Assembly (NCBI RefSeq): GCF_000025325.1
Contig: NC_013746.1
Span: forward strand, 62,001-126,000
DNA length: 64,000 bases
Source of the DNA: Haloterrigena turkmenica DSM 5511
GTDB taxonomy: Archaea > Halobacteriota > Halobacteria > Halobacteriales > Natrialbaceae
Direction of reading: 5' to 3'
Part shown: piece by piece, positions 52,050 through 60,616 of the stretch
Position numbering within the stretch: position 1 is the first letter of the stretch
Layout of the letters: each line of letters opens with the position of its first letter
Translations under genes and position numbers: made by a program
Notes under the pieces: generated by a model
Database searches by the model: none
Told to the model about the DNA's origin: nothing
The model's input: only the letters and a program-made list of their open reading frames with translations

Positions 52050-52335
52050 ATTGGCTCTACGAGTACGATGTCGGACCGCGTGATGTTGATCGCGAGGGGA
52101 TGAGCTGTAACGACGATGTTTCGCTGGACGTTGACCACAAGTCGATAGGTTGACGCCTCCGAACGTCTCGCGGAGGTGGTAGATGTGCGGCCCAGTTCGG
52201 TTGGCCTCGCCGTTACGGATACAGCTCTCGACGATTTCGCCGTCCAAGTGCCGATTGTGTTCGTCGTACTTGTCCCGGAGTCGCTCCTGGAAGTGGACGG
52301 TCGGCCGATACGCCGATGGCTCTTGAGGTGGATAG
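52050..52335 (-). pseudogene. RelE/DUF4258-like toxin remnant
   Basis: The minus frame reads TVHFQERLRDKYDEHNRHLD, GEIVESCIRNGEANRTGPHI and YHLRETFGGV. After a frameshift near 52155 it reads TYRLVVNVQRNIVVTAHPL. The layout (H.. R.. .KY, then a strand ending T.hP) is like small RNase toxins of the RelE/BrnT/DUF4258 group. No antitoxin is adjacent. Confidence 0.45.
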
Positions 52336-52362
52336 GCTGAGCGTCGGAAGACATGAGCGAGA

Positions 52363-52746
52363 TCAGTCGGAGATCGCGACTGGCCGGACAGCGTGATCCA
52401 CGTCGGCGGTGGCTCGATCAGACTCGAGAGCTCGGGCGAACGCCGCGCCGAGAACCTCCGTTTCGTTGCCCTGAGCCGACCGCAGTTGTTGCAGCTCGCG
52501 GACCGCGGTGTCGAACTGCTTGGCGTCGAGGTCGTATTCAGTCTCGAGGGTGATGTAGCGGTAGATGTTCTTCGCGAGCGGTTTGAGCTTCTCGAGGGAC
52601 TTGTTGCAATGATTCCCGTTGCAGTCAGTCCCGCAGTTCTCGCAGAAGCAGGTTTCGAAGCGTCGGTTCGAGTCGTTCGAGTCCCACAACGTGTGCTCCT
52701 GTGAGCCGTTCTCGGTGCGCTCGAACCACTCGTTTAGTGTGATCAC
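52363..52746 (-). CDS. Hypothetical zinc-finger plasmid protein
   Basis: 127 aa: MITLNEWFERTENGSQEHTL, RFETCFCENCGTDCNGNHC (four or five cysteines for one zinc), then a helical C-terminal part (YITLETEYDLDAKQFDTAVR). No known function. It heads a leftward series of small genes. Confidence 0.6.
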   Translation of the reverse strand: MITLNEWFERTENGSQEHTLWDSNDSNRRFETCFCENCGTDCNGNHCNKSLEKLKPLAKNIYRYITLETEYDLDAKQFDTAVRELQQLRSAQGNETEVLGAAFARALESDRATADVDHAVRPVAISD

Positions 52747-52796
52747 GACCGGGTCGCCGTCCTCGAGGCACTTCTCCGACCCGAACCGCTCATCGC

Positions 52797-52943
52797 TCAG
52801 AGTACCTCTTCGGTCGCCTCGTAGCGACTGGCAAGGCTTTCGAGACCGCTCGCGAGGTCTTGGAGCTTCTACTCGTCGGGATCGTGCCGGCGGATGACGT
52901 GACGGATCTCCTCGCGGAACTCGAGGTCGCCATCACTCGACAT
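52797..52943 (-). pseudogene. Small gene with an internal TAG
   Basis: MSSDGDLEFREEIRHVIRRH DPDE, TAG, KLQDLASGLESLASRYEATE EVL and stop. It reads as one 48-codon gene interrupted by a single nonsense codon. Confidence 0.45.
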
Positions 52944-53133
52944 CGGTTTCTCCTCCGTCGGTTGCGACCCGCCAGTCTCTGTCGCTACGCTCGGTCAGAC
53001 ACTCGAGACACGGCAGGACGTCGGCGTCCGGTCCCGGACAGTCCTCGACGCCGTTCCAGCACTTGTTGGACTGCTCCGCAACGCCGGCGTTCAAGTAACC
53101 GCCAGCGTCGATCGCAGCGCGGTCCCAACTCAA
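52933..53133 (-). CDS. Small cysteine-containing hypothetical protein
   Basis: 66 aa: SNKCWNGVEDCPGPDADVLP then CLECLTERSDRDWRVATDGG. The CX6C...CxxC spacing suggests a zinc site. It overlaps the next small gene start by 11 bases. Confidence 0.5.
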   Translation of the reverse strand: MSWDRAAIDAGGYLNAGVAEQSNKCWNGVEDCPGPDADVLPCLECLTERSDRDWRVATDGGETDVE

Positions 53134-53213
53134 GCGTCGCCACCCCCGTTCTGATCACTATCTGTCGGTAGTGTGCGTGTGTTTCATGCTAAATACGTCT
53201 GAAGAATAGGGTT

Positions 53214-54155
53214 TTAACAGAGCCGTTCGAGCGTGTCGATTAGCTTTTGGGCCGTGTTGCTAATCCGGCCAAGCCGGTCAGAGATCGCCTCGGGATCGTC
53301 ACCATTCCACGCCGCAAGGTAGAACGCTGATCCACTCATATCTAGCTCGAAGTAGCGCCCCACAACGTACGCAACGGCTTCGGCTTCCAGCTCGCGTTTT
53401 GACCGCTCATTACGATCCTCAATATCAAAGTGCAACAAGGCGTGGGCGAACTCGTGGATGAGTGTCCCAGCGAGATCCGCTTGGTTGTCTCGATCTTTTA
53501 CTTCGACTCGCGGGCGCATGGTCATCGGACAACGTTGCTTGCAGACTCCCTTCGCTTCCCCATAGTACCACTCGTCAGGGGAGACAATCTGTGCGTCGAC
53601 ATCCAGCTGCTCTGCACTCTCGAGGAGGGCCGGCACTAGATTACTGGCATCTCCATATGCTTCGGTTTCGAGATCAGGAAGCGGCTCTCCGTCGGTCTGC
53701 GAGACATCGAAGACAGCGGTCGGTTTGAACCCGACAAGCCCTTTCGACCACTCCTCGGACTGCGTCTTGTCGTATTCACAATCACTATTTTCGTGGTAGC
53801 TCGGCGAGTTTCCGCATTCGGGACACTGTTTCGTGATGATCGGTGCCCAGATCCAGATCGCGCTCTCGCCTTCTTGGACGTAGCGCTCGAACTCGTTTGC
53901 CCACGTGTTGTACCCTGCAACCCGAGTTGCGTGGGGACACTGGTGCTTGATGAGGAGCGTATTTCGGTACGAGTAGTCGTGGAATTGGCTCTGTACGTCG
54001 AGCCAGGCTTTGAACTCCTCACTGGCTGCAGCGTCGTTGACGAGGTCTGTAAGGTCGTCAACCCACGTTTCGATCGTACTGTTCATCTCGTCGCTGCGCG
54101 TCTCGGTGTCGGTGAACGAGGCTGCTCGCTCTGTGGTCACTGCCATTGGAATCAC
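53214..54155 (-). CDS. ArdC-like antirestriction protein (ssDNA-binding plus metalloprotease domain)
   Basis: 313 aa; the start may be one of the first methionines (54155 or 54146). The N-terminal ArdC-type domain: EEFKAWLDVQSQFHDYSYRN, NTLLIKHQCPHATRVAGYNT, GESAIWIWAPII, interrupted by a zinc ribbon (CPECGNSPSYHENSDC). The C-terminal domain is zincin-like with HEFAHALLHFD (the HExxH motif) and a later Glu in EAEAVAYVVG, like ImmA/IrrE proteases. ArdC proteins protect incoming plasmid DNA from restriction. It is the last gene of the leftward array and is preceded by a leader element at 54189. Confidence 0.85.
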   Translation of the reverse strand: MIPMAVTTERAASFTDTETRSDEMNSTIETWVDDLTDLVNDAAASEEFKAWLDVQSQFHDYSYRNTLLIKHQCPHATRVAGYNTWANEFERYVQEGESAIWIWAPIITKQCPECGNSPSYHENSDCEYDKTQSEEWSKGLVGFKPTAVFDVSQTDGEPLPDLETEAYGDASNLVPALLESAEQLDVDAQIVSPDEWYYGEAKGVCKQRCPMTMRPRVEVKDRDNQADLAGTLIHEFAHALLHFDIEDRNERSKRELEAEAVAYVVGRYFELDMSGSAFYLAAWNGDDPEAISDRLGRISNTAQKLIDTLERLC

Positions 54156-54188
54156 TTGTGTTGACGCTCTCGCCTGCTCGAAAGCGCC

Positions 54189-54219
54189 TCACCCCTCTCA
54201 GGGGAACAACAACACCACT
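54189..54219 (-). promoter_or_regulatory. Leader element, copy 1 (before the ArdC-like gene)
   Basis: On the minus strand GTGGTGTTGTTGTT followed by CCCCTGAGAGGGG, 35-65 bases before the start. Same design as the copies at 54625, 58803, 59797 and 61730. Confidence 0.6.
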
Positions 54220-54254
54220 CTCGTCGCACACCGGATTTCGAGTGAAAAACCGGC

Positions 54255-54611
54255 TCACGGCGGGATGAAAACGCTCTGTTCATCGACGATCTCCTCGAGT
54301 CGATTCTGCGGCCGATGCTCGAAGTAACAGTTGTACGAGCAGTACCCGCAGATCTCACCAGTATCGTACTCGGCTACGAACGGGCCACGATCGGTTACCA
54401 GTCACGACTCCTCGCGAAGTTCTTCAGCTCGCTGGGCTAGCAGTTTGAGGATCGGAAGGCGTTTCTGATGCTGATTTTCATAGGCGACACACGCCTGGAG
54501 TGTCTCCATGTCGGTGATCGTCGTGATTCCCGCATCAATAAGCCGGGGATTCGATGACTCGAGGCGCTGTGCTGGCGTCAGTGGCTCGTCAGTGCAATCA
54601 GTTTCAGACAT
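54255..54611 (-). pseudogene. Small zinc-finger gene with an in-frame TGA
   Basis: 54402-54611 encodes 69 aa (MSETDCTDEPLTPAQRLESS to AEELREES). The TGA is followed in the same frame by LVTDRGPFVAEYDTGEICGY, CSYNCYFEHRPQNRLEEIVD and the end IPP at 54255. The C-terminal CxxC...C part looks like a proper zinc finger but has no start codon, so a 118-aa gene was probably split by one nonsense change (for example TGG to TGA). The N-terminal part may still be made. Confidence 0.55.
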
Positions 54612-54624
54612 CGTGGGAACCTCT

Positions 54625-54655
54625 CACCTCTCGAGGAGAGAAACAACACCACGAG
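54625..54655 (-). promoter_or_regulatory. Leader element, copy 2
   Basis: Minus strand GTGGTGTTGTTTC then TCTCCTCGAGAGGTGAGAGG, 14-44 bases before ATG 54611. Confidence 0.6.
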
Positions 54656-54720
54656 ACAGTGCCGCTGATCTGACGGTCATCTTGGAGCAGCGAGAGAGTC
54701 TCGCCGCCCGTGTTCCTGGT

Positions 54721-55752
54721 TCACTGGTGGTGCGTGTCCTCTCTTGGATTGTCAGGATCCGGACCGTGTCGAGGTGACTGACACCTGGTGCACTCCCAGA
54801 TCGGCGAGTCGGGAATCTCTGGAACTGGTACTTCATCGAAGCCACCGAATGTGTGGCGCGTCGTCTCTCCACACGATCGACACTCCAGATTACGACGAGT
54901 TCGCCCCTCGCGACGGGGGGTCTCGGAGCGATCCGGTGGGGAGACGTGTTCGAGGGCTATTGCGGGAACGATCCAGGTGAGTGTTGGTTCGTCCCGTCGT
55001 GGGTATTCCGCAGTATCCCAGTTGGGATTGGTTCGCTTGAGCGTGCCGCCGGCAATCAGCTGGCCGATCTCCTCGATGTCAGTGATCGGCTCGCCCTCAG
55101 CGTCGAACAGCACTGGATCGAGCGTCGGCCGGTTGTTGGTGTCTTCATCGTCAGCGCTCTCGTCAGCAACGATGGTGTAGTCGTGACCGGCGTTCTGGCG
55201 GATGATATCGAGCTGGCGTTGCCCTTCGATCGTATCGACAGCGGCGGCAGTAGGCAACTGGCCCCACTCACGAGTGAAGCGTGTGACGAGTTCGCCCTCG
55301 AGATCGGCGATGAGTTCACACTCGTCGATGCCGTCGATAGAGGTGGTGAAGGGATCATCAGTCAACCCTTTGTAAACGGCTTTAGCTTTGCTGATGGCGT
55401 TCTGCTCGGTTTTCGCGTCGACGAGAACGTGAACCAGCCCAGTCAGTTCGCGCTTGGTGTCGGGTTCAACCGCCAGATCACCGTAGTCGAGGCTGTTCGT
55501 GAAGCAGAAGTCGCACTTTGTTCGATCGTGAGCGATCTCCGTGCCACACTCGCACCGATTCTCAGCGGTGGAGTCGTCCTCGTGAGACGCTGGTTCAGGA
55601 GCGTCTGGATACCCTACGTGACCGTTCTCGAGCGAGTCGTCGACATGTTCGTAGCTACCATCGTCGACGGCTCTTGAGTCGGTCGCATCGGGGGCAATAC
55701 TACCTTCGTCTTCGGGAGCGAACTCCCGGCGGTCGTCATCGTCGTAGTTCAT
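54721..55752 (-). CDS. Haloarchaeal plasmid protein with two zinc-finger regions
   Basis: 343 aa. An acidic disordered N-terminus is followed by a zinc site (NRCECGTEIAHDRTKCDFC, residues 65-83). A helical central domain follows (DTKRELTGLVHVLVDAKTEQ, CELIADLEGELVTRFTREWG), then ITDIEEIGQLIAGGTLKRTN and a C-terminal finger (LECRSCGETTRHTFGGF, WECTRCQSPRHG). Both ends suggest nucleic-acid or protein binding. The C-terminal finger is shared with the protein at 40785. No function is known to me. Confidence 0.65.
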   Translation of the reverse strand: MNYDDDDRREFAPEDEGSIAPDATDSRAVDDGSYEHVDDSLENGHVGYPDAPEPASHEDDSTAENRCECGTEIAHDRTKCDFCFTNSLDYGDLAVEPDTKRELTGLVHVLVDAKTEQNAISKAKAVYKGLTDDPFTTSIDGIDECELIADLEGELVTRFTREWGQLPTAAAVDTIEGQRQLDIIRQNAGHDYTIVADESADDEDTNNRPTLDPVLFDAEGEPITDIEEIGQLIAGGTLKRTNPNWDTAEYPRRDEPTLTWIVPAIALEHVSPPDRSETPRREGRTRRNLECRSCGETTRHTFGGFDEVPVPEIPDSPIWECTRCQSPRHGPDPDNPREDTHHQ

Positions 55753-56059
55753 GGTGTCGTGGAACCTCTCGGTGTGTCGTCAATTTTCGCTCTTATCCCT
55801 GCCCTCGTTACTCTCCGGGTAGTGGAGTGAAAGTGAAATGAAATCTTGTCAACGAATCAAAAGAGTTATCAATATGTGTTGTTTAATACACATGTAGGGG
55901 ATCAGAGCTGTCAGAGACACCTCATCCGCGCTTTCCGTATGTTTTGCTTTTCTATCGTCGAGGCGATGAGTTGACTCTTCTCTCTCGTCCATAGTCCTGA
56001 ATGCGCTGTGCAGCGGTGCGTTCGCCAAACGAAACTCCACTCTTCTCGATCACTCGCAA
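55753..56059. other. Intergenic
   Basis: About 300 bases without a gene. It includes CATGGTGTCGTGGAACCTCTC just upstream of the 54721 gene, a weak relative of the leader element. Confidence 0.4.
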
Positions 56060-56517
56060 TCACTGAATTCTGAGAATGTTTGTTGGGTGCTGTCTGCACT
56101 CGACCTTGCCGATGAGCGTCGCGACGGCATCGACGCTCCAACTGGGGAAAAGACCCTCGGCACCGAGTGAGCAGGGAAGTGTCGGGAGCGCATCTGGATC
56201 AAGTAGCTCTTCACTATCCGTCTCCTCGATCGTCACCGTGTCAGGGTCGAACGGGACGTCTGCAGGAACGGTCGGTCCGGCACAGATCACGGCGTTGTCG
56301 GTCTTGCACGGACACTTTGTGTAGCCAGTCTCGTACGCGGCGTTGATCCGATCGGCATGCGGCTGGCGGATGCGATGTCCACTCGGTCGTTGCATTTCCG
56401 ACCTGGCTTCGCTCCACACGACGAGCACTCGATCGCCAGAACCGGATGATACGGTTGAGCAACGCCACAATCTTCGCACGTGACGGCTGCTGTCACGGAG
56501 TCAATGGTTGGTTCCAT
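56060..56517 (-). pseudogene. Zinc-ribbon protein, frameshifted
   Basis: MEPTIDSVTAAVTCEDCGVA at 56517 and IECSSCGAKPGRKC in one frame. Then, after a 1-base shift near 56385, PSGHRIRQPHADRINAAYET, TKCPCKTDNAVICAGPTVPA and LPCSLGAEGLFPSWS. The pattern CxxCGAxPGxxC...GHxxxxPHxxR is a known zinc-finger arrangement of small proteins. One indel separates it from a 150-aa ORF. A weak leader element lies at 56523-56550. Confidence 0.6.
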
Positions 56518-56741
56518 GGGGCTCACCCCTCGAGACCGTCGAACAACACATCGGTCGTACTCGCGTCATCCCAGACCGATCTCGCTCACGCTTCCGAATC
56601 GATCGTGAACTGCCCGGTCTCATCGCTCTACGCGGAGGCTGAACCTACTTCGTGAGTACTATTTTACGGTTATTTTCATGCTTATTGCTAGCAGTAGACA
56701 AAGTATTACGACTGCACGCTACGTAGATGTATTGAGGACCC

Positions 56742-57020
56742 ATGAGGATCGTTCAGAACGTGGTTCGCTGGTACAGACTCAACCATGGCGTCGGGAAAGA
56801 GATGCTGGATAGTGGTGCTGAACTCATGCCATGTCCGTACTGTGAAAAGGAGACACCAGTCTTTCAGTCAACATATAATTCGGCAGGGTTGCCAATTTTG
56901 TTCAGTGTCTGTCTCTGGTGTGATGGATTTATTGAATTCGGTGGCGCCTCCCTGCAGCCGCACGAGCCGTATGCAACCGCACACGATCCCCAGAGTGAGG
57001 AGCGGCATTCGAAGCCATAG
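56742..57020 (+). CDS. Small zinc-finger protein
   Basis: 92 aa: MRIVQNVVRWYRLNHGVGKE, LMPCPYCEKETPVFQSTYNS, LFSVCLWCDGFIEFGGAS. CPYC and CLWC pairs bind one zinc. The C-terminal 20 residues are disordered. It reads rightward, opposite to most of the array, and is 23 bases before the next gene. Confidence 0.65.
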   Translation: MRIVQNVVRWYRLNHGVGKEMLDSGAELMPCPYCEKETPVFQSTYNSAGLPILFSVCLWCDGFIEFGGASLQPHEPYATAHDPQSEERHSKP

Positions 57021-57043
57021 TTTGTTCGTTTACCTGTAGAATT

Positions 57044-57454
57044 ATGGATGCTGTTACCGTGACTCGTGACATGGGCACGGATGATTCGTACTCGACCGGT
57101 CTCCTTGAACGAGATACAGAGAACCCGGCTGTTGGAACGTTCCCACCGACCGTGTCGTCGACTGCGTTCGATGCCGTGACCCGTGGCGATCTCATTTATT
57201 GGGGAGAATGGTCGAATCGGGATGCTCTCGTGGTCACGAGGCACCGGTCGGTCTACGACGCCGATTCTCGGTTCACAGAGCTGGGCCAGTCTCTGCTTGA
57301 CAGCGACGGTGCCACTACGCTACCGCCACCTGTCGTGGATCGCATCGAGCAGTGGGCAGCGGAGAAGATCCATTTTGTCCGGGACGAGTCAGTACCGATG
57401 GTCTGCTTGCTTATGGCCGACGACGCGTTTCAGACGCATAGTAACGAAGAATAG
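57044..57454 (+). CDS. Hypothetical protein
   Basis: 136 aa: STAFDAVTRGDLIYWGEWSN, RDALVVTRHRSVYDADSRFT, LPPPVVDRIEQWAAEKIHFV. A mixed alpha/beta protein without motifs I know. Probably co-transcribed with the zinc-finger gene upstream. Confidence 0.6.
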   Translation: MDAVTVTRDMGTDDSYSTGLLERDTENPAVGTFPPTVSSTAFDAVTRGDLIYWGEWSNRDALVVTRHRSVYDADSRFTELGQSLLDSDGATTLPPPVVDRIEQWAAEKIHFVRDESVPMVCLLMADDAFQTHSNEE

Positions 57455-57898
57455 AAAGGTGAGTTGTTATCTCTTCTCGGCTGGAGTGTTCATCCGAAGT
57501 ATCGACCTGATAGAGGTATCCGCGTTCGAGCAGTCGTGTGATCGTGTGTTCAGCATCCGCTCGTTCGAGTACCATCTCATCGGATGCATATAGTACGTCT
57601 ACTGCTTGTTCCCGGTTGGCGGTGGTACAGAACTGTTCTCAAGGACTACCGCGACGGATCTCGGAGATCACCCTCATCATATACTCAACCGGATCTCGTA
57701 TATCATATCCTGATATTCGATAATGGAAAATCCCCTTCGGAAAATCGAGTTCTGGCAGCCCAGGGTGTGTGAAGACTTCTGCACCACCGCCCGACGAGCA
57801 GTATGAACGGTTCATGAGCGAAATCCAAGAATCAGAATCACCGCAGGAGTTCGGCTACGACCACCAAGCTTGGCACGTTTTGCCCTAATAGGGATGTG
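57455..57898. other. Non-coding stretch with a short minus-strand fragment
   Basis: The minus strand near 57445-57640 reads TTANREQAVDVLYASDEMVL, ERADAEHTITRLLERGYLYQ without a start codon. This is probably the C-terminal part of a lost winged-helix-like gene. Nothing else is supportable. Confidence 0.4.
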
Positions 57899-58216
57899 TT
57901 ATTCGCGACTCGAGGTTGTCCCTTCCGTTGCAGCGGTGACCTGGTCAAGAAACTGCTCAATGACTGCACTGGCTTCTCGTTCCAGTTCCTTAGCAGCAGT
58001 ATTGCGAGGAAGTTCATACACCGTGATCTCACCACTCTGGAGGTCAGTGAGTTCGTCTTCACTGCTTTCGATATTGAGGATGGCAGTCCTGAAAATAACA
58101 AGTGCACGTGTTTCGTTGATATCCAAATACTGGATATTGCAGGACTCTAAGGTAGCAAAGAGATCTATTGGAGCGGGGAAAGTGTAGCGCTGAGTGAGAT
58201 CCGAACAGTCATCCAT
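57899..58216 (-). CDS. Hypothetical protein
   Basis: 105 aa: RYTFPAPIDLFATLESCNIQ, YLDINETRALVIFRTAILNI, TVYELPRNTAAKELEREASA. Beta-rich first half and a helical end. Not recognised. Confidence 0.5.
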   Translation of the reverse strand: MDDCSDLTQRYTFPAPIDLFATLESCNIQYLDINETRALVIFRTAILNIESSEDELTDLQSGEITVYELPRNTAAKELEREASAVIEQFLDQVTAATEGTTSSRE

Positions 58217-58602
58217 TATAGTCCAGTGATGGTTCTTTCTTAATAGTCCCTCTTGTCAAATGAATGACTTTTCAAGGCGAATGGCATTCGTTTGTCATCC
58301 GATCCAGATGGTATTCATTCTATCAGGCATTCAGTTTGATTATCTGTCAGGACATCTCTTCTTCCTCAATTTCGGGGAGGATACTATTTTATACGCATAT
58401 GTATACTAGCTGAAGTGAAGCCATGATTCCCTGTCACACGCTCCATGGCTTTGTTCCCACCTTGTCAGTAGACCATTCGTCTTTTGGTGTCTGCCCGTTC
58501 TGCGAATCAACCGGTAACTCACACTTTAGCGCCAGTTAGCTGAGGATGCTTTATGAGGTACTGGTACTTGCCGTCCTGACGTGTGTTCTGGACTGTCGAT
58601 CG
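58217..58602. other. Non-coding stretch
   Basis: About 385 bases, A+T-rich in the first half (TTTTATACGCATATGTATAC near 58387). A short frame with CxxC (HSFGVCPFCESTGNS) near 58490 hints at a lost zinc-finger gene. No supportable gene. Confidence 0.4.
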
Positions 58603-58758
58603 TCATGGTGAGGATCGACCCTCCTCGGCGTTGTTGTCTGCGCTGAGTCCGTCGTAGGGCAGTAGCTGTTCCTCGCTGTCCCCGTCTCCGACGGGCGGCT
58701 GTTCAGAGAGGGGAACGTCTTCGTCGAACGTGTGTTCGTATACGTCTAGGAGTGGCAT
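58603..58758 (-). CDS. Small acidic hypothetical protein
   Basis: 51 aa from ATG 58758: MPLLDVYEHTFDEDVPLSEQ then EEQLLPYDGLSADNNAEEG. Probably disordered. It follows the HalOD1 gene in the leftward array and is preceded by its own leader element and by a GCGTGTA...TACACGC hairpin (58776-58798). Confidence 0.45.
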   Translation of the reverse strand: MPLLDVYEHTFDEDVPLSEQPPVGDGDSEEQLLPYDGLSADNNAEEGRSSP

Positions 58759-58802
58759 GATGATCAGTCTTGGAGAGCGTGTATTGCTTGTACACGCTCC
58801 TT

Positions 58803-58833
58803 CCACCCCTCTGAGGGGGTGAGCAACACCACA
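58803..58833 (-). promoter_or_regulatory. Leader element, copy 3
   Basis: Minus strand GTGGTGTTGCTC then ACCCCCTCAGAGGGGTGG, 45-75 bases before ATG 58758. The stem CACCCC/GGGGTG differs from other copies while pairing is kept. Confidence 0.55.
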
Positions 58834-58880
58834 GAGAATCCACGTGGTACAATCCTTACTGTTGATCGACCGTTCGCGTC

Positions 58881-59135
58881 TCAGGTGTCGCGAACGAGCA
58901 GCATCTTCTCGGTGAGTTTGACGTCGTACTCACCGACTGAGAACGCGACCGACACCGATTCGCCGGTTGTGACGAGTCGATCAAGCGCCTCAGGGTCGAT
59001 CGTGTCGGACAAGACGATCCCGTGGGTTGGTCCCAGCTCGGTTGACGGGCAGTTTTCGAGACTCGCGATTGCTTCGATAATTGCAATGCTCGGCGGCGTT
59101 TCCGACCATTCGTATTCAAGGTGCTCAGTATTCAT
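58881..59135 (-). CDS. HalOD1 output domain protein
   Basis: 84 aa: LEYEWSETPPSIAIIEAIAS, IDPEALDRLV, VSVAFSVGEYDVKLTEKML. Paralogue of 24354-24668. Its start overlaps the end of the DUF7563 gene, so it is translated from the same mRNA. Confidence 0.85.
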   Translation of the reverse strand: MNTEHLEYEWSETPPSIAIIEAIASLENCPSTELGPTHGIVLSDTIDPEALDRLVTTGESVSVAFSVGEYDVKLTEKMLLVRDT

Positions 59136-59286
59136 GATTCACCTCCGCTAGTCCGGCCCCTGCTCCTGAAAATCGCTCGCGCTGGGATCGGCAGTTCGGA
59201 CAGGCGTGGAGCGTTCCGGTGTTGTCCGAAAATACCCGCTTATACTGTTCTGTGACGTGCGCGCCACAGTTCGAACACTCAGGCAT
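59125..59286 (-). CDS. DUF7563-type small zinc-finger protein
   Basis: 53 aa: MPECSNCGAHVTEQYKRVFS then ACPNCRSQRERF. The MPEC.NCG...V...Y.RVF...CP.C pattern is the common haloarchaeal DUF7563 family. It starts 3 bases after the preceding gene and overlaps the HalOD1 start by 11 bases. Confidence 0.8.
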   Translation of the reverse strand: MPECSNCGAHVTEQYKRVFSDNTGTLHACPNCRSQRERFSGAGAGLAEVNHEY

Positions 59287-59288
59287 CG

Positions 59289-59465
59289 TCAGGCCTCCAT
59301 AACCGCGTGTTCGTACATCGCACGCGTCGCCTCGAGTTCGATGATCGAGTCTGCGAGGGTCAACGGTTCGACTAGGTGCTCATCGAGCGTTTGCAAATCG
59401 GCCAGCACTGCTTCGAGTTCGGCCTGCATCTGCTCGTCAGACCAGCTGCCGACGGGGTCACTCAT
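59289..59465 (-). CDS. Small helical hypothetical protein
   Basis: 58 aa: MSDPVGSWSDEQMQAELEAV, LADLQTLDEHLVEPLTLADS, IIELEATRAMYEHAVMEA. All-helical. The start codon overlaps the stop of the upstream gene by one base. Not recognised. Confidence 0.6.
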   Translation of the reverse strand: MSDPVGSWSDEQMQAELEAVLADLQTLDEHLVEPLTLADSIIELEATRAMYEHAVMEA

Positions 59466-59785
59466 CACGACTCACTCTCCGGGCAGCCGGGCGCATGCGA
59501 CAGGTTGTCCTGTCCACCGAGTTCGACCAGCAGCTCGCGTTCGCAGTACGTACACCGGACGTACGCCTTCCCGCCCTGTTCCGGCGGTTCGACATGCCGC
59601 GTGTACGTCGGTTTCTCGGGCTCACTCTGAGTAGCCTCGGCGGCTACGGTCCCGCCGTCGGGAACTAACCGCTCTGTACGAGCAGTCACCTCGGCTTCCG
59701 CACGCAAGCGCCGTTTGCGGGCTGCTTCGGTTTCGTAATGTTCTGCTCGCTGTACAATCTGCTTCAGCTCTCTGAATCGATTCAT
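59465..59785 (-). CDS. Zinc-finger hypothetical protein
   Basis: 106 aa. A basic helical N-terminus (FRELKQIVQRAEHYETEAAR) is followed by a disordered linker and a C-terminal finger: VRCTYCERELLVELGGQDNL, SHAPGCPE (CxxC...H...C). First gene of a group, with a leader element and GGAGGG ribosome-binding site directly upstream. Confidence 0.65.
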   Translation of the reverse strand: MNRFRELKQIVQRAEHYETEAARKRRLRAEAEVTARTERLVPDGGTVAAEATQSEPEKPTYTRHVEPPEQGGKAYVRCTYCERELLVELGGQDNLSHAPGCPESES

Positions 59786-59796
59786 CTGTCAAACCC

Positions 59797-59828
59797 TCCA
59801 CCCCTCTCGAGGGGAGAACAACACCACC
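59797..59828 (-). promoter_or_regulatory. Leader element, copy 4
   Basis: Minus strand GGTGGTGTTGTTCT, then CCCCTCGAGAGGGG, then TGGAGGG and ATG 59785. The hairpin lies directly before the ribosome-binding site. CCCTC of the hairpin could pair either with GAGGGG of the hairpin or with the GGAGGG site. Confidence 0.65.
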
Positions 59829-59885
59829 GAGCGGAGAGCTGGGCGTCCAGTGCTGTCGCTGGGTGTCTTCGTGTCTGATTGAGCT

Positions 59886-60272
59886 CTAGTCAGCTTCTGG
59901 GGTCACTGTCTCTCGATCCCACACTGGCTCCCACTCGCTCTCGTGTCCGTCAACGTGATCTTCATACGCCGAAAACCAGTAGCGATCGTAGCCGCGAGAT
60001 TCGGTCCCAAGCCACTTGCCTGATGCGAGCGCGCCGTACTCATCAGTCTCGGGAATCGGCTCAGCCTCTTCGATGGACCACGTGTACTGGCTGTCGAACT
60101 CGGCGATGAAGCCCTGGTCGCCAGACGGTTCACGCAGCGTACACCGAGTGTTGCAGGTCGCACAGAAAACGCCCTGGTAGACAAGATGTGTCCATTCGTC
60201 GGAGCCACAGACAGGACACTTCACCGTGTCGAACGCACCAGCATACCGCTCTTCAGTGTCGACGATCGCCAT
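59886..60272 (-). CDS. DUF7567-like zinc-finger protein
   Basis: 128 aa from ATG 60272: VKCPVCGSDEWTHLVYQGVF, CATCNTRCTLREPSGDQGF, then an aromatic-rich C-terminal half (WLGTESRGYDRYWFSAYEDH). CPVC and CATC form a zinc ribbon. The start overlaps the stop of the upstream gene. Confidence 0.65.
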   Translation of the reverse strand: MAIVDTEERYAGAFDTVKCPVCGSDEWTHLVYQGVFCATCNTRCTLREPSGDQGFIAEFDSQYTWSIEEAEPIPETDEYGALASGKWLGTESRGYDRYWFSAYEDHVDGHESEWEPVWDRETVTPEAD

Positions 60273-60616
60273 CACTCGTCACCTCTATCTGGACCGATCC
60301 GCGTCACGCGACCGATCCTGGCGTGGGCACCAGCCAGTACCAGCGAAACGTGCTCGAGCATCGAGATGTCGGTCACAATCGTGTTCCCGTCCTTCTGGAG
60401 GACGACGACACCGCTGTCGTGGAGCCAGATAGAGACGCCAATCCCCCAATGATGCCATCGACCTGGTGAGAGTGCTCTCGACGGAAGTGAGAGACTCTCG
60501 TCACCGCAATCGATCGCCGCCTGAATGCCCTGGCGAAGCGCCCACACTTGCGATTCGGTGAGCGTGTCCACGGGTGCGTCAATCTCGTCGACATACGTCA
60601 GCAGATCTGCCACCAT
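60272..60616 (-). CDS. Hypothetical protein
   Basis: 114 aa: LLTYVDEIDAPVDTLTESQV, WHHWGIGVSIWLHDSGVVVL, SMLEHVSLVLAGAHARIGRV. Alpha/beta, no cysteines. Overlaps both neighbours by 1-4 bases, so it lies inside an operon. Function unknown. Confidence 0.65.
   Translation of the reverse strand: MVADLLTYVDEIDAPVDTLTESQVWALRQGIQAAIDCGDESLSLPSRALSPGRWHHWGIGVSIWLHDSGVVVLQKDGNTIVTDISMLEHVSLVLAGAHARIGRVTRIGPDRGDE

Noticed and set aside
54399-54402. Selenocysteine or pyrrolysine-type recoding at the in-frame TGA
   Set aside because: No SECIS-like hairpin could be identified, and haloarchaea are not known for such recoding. A nonsense mutation is likelier.
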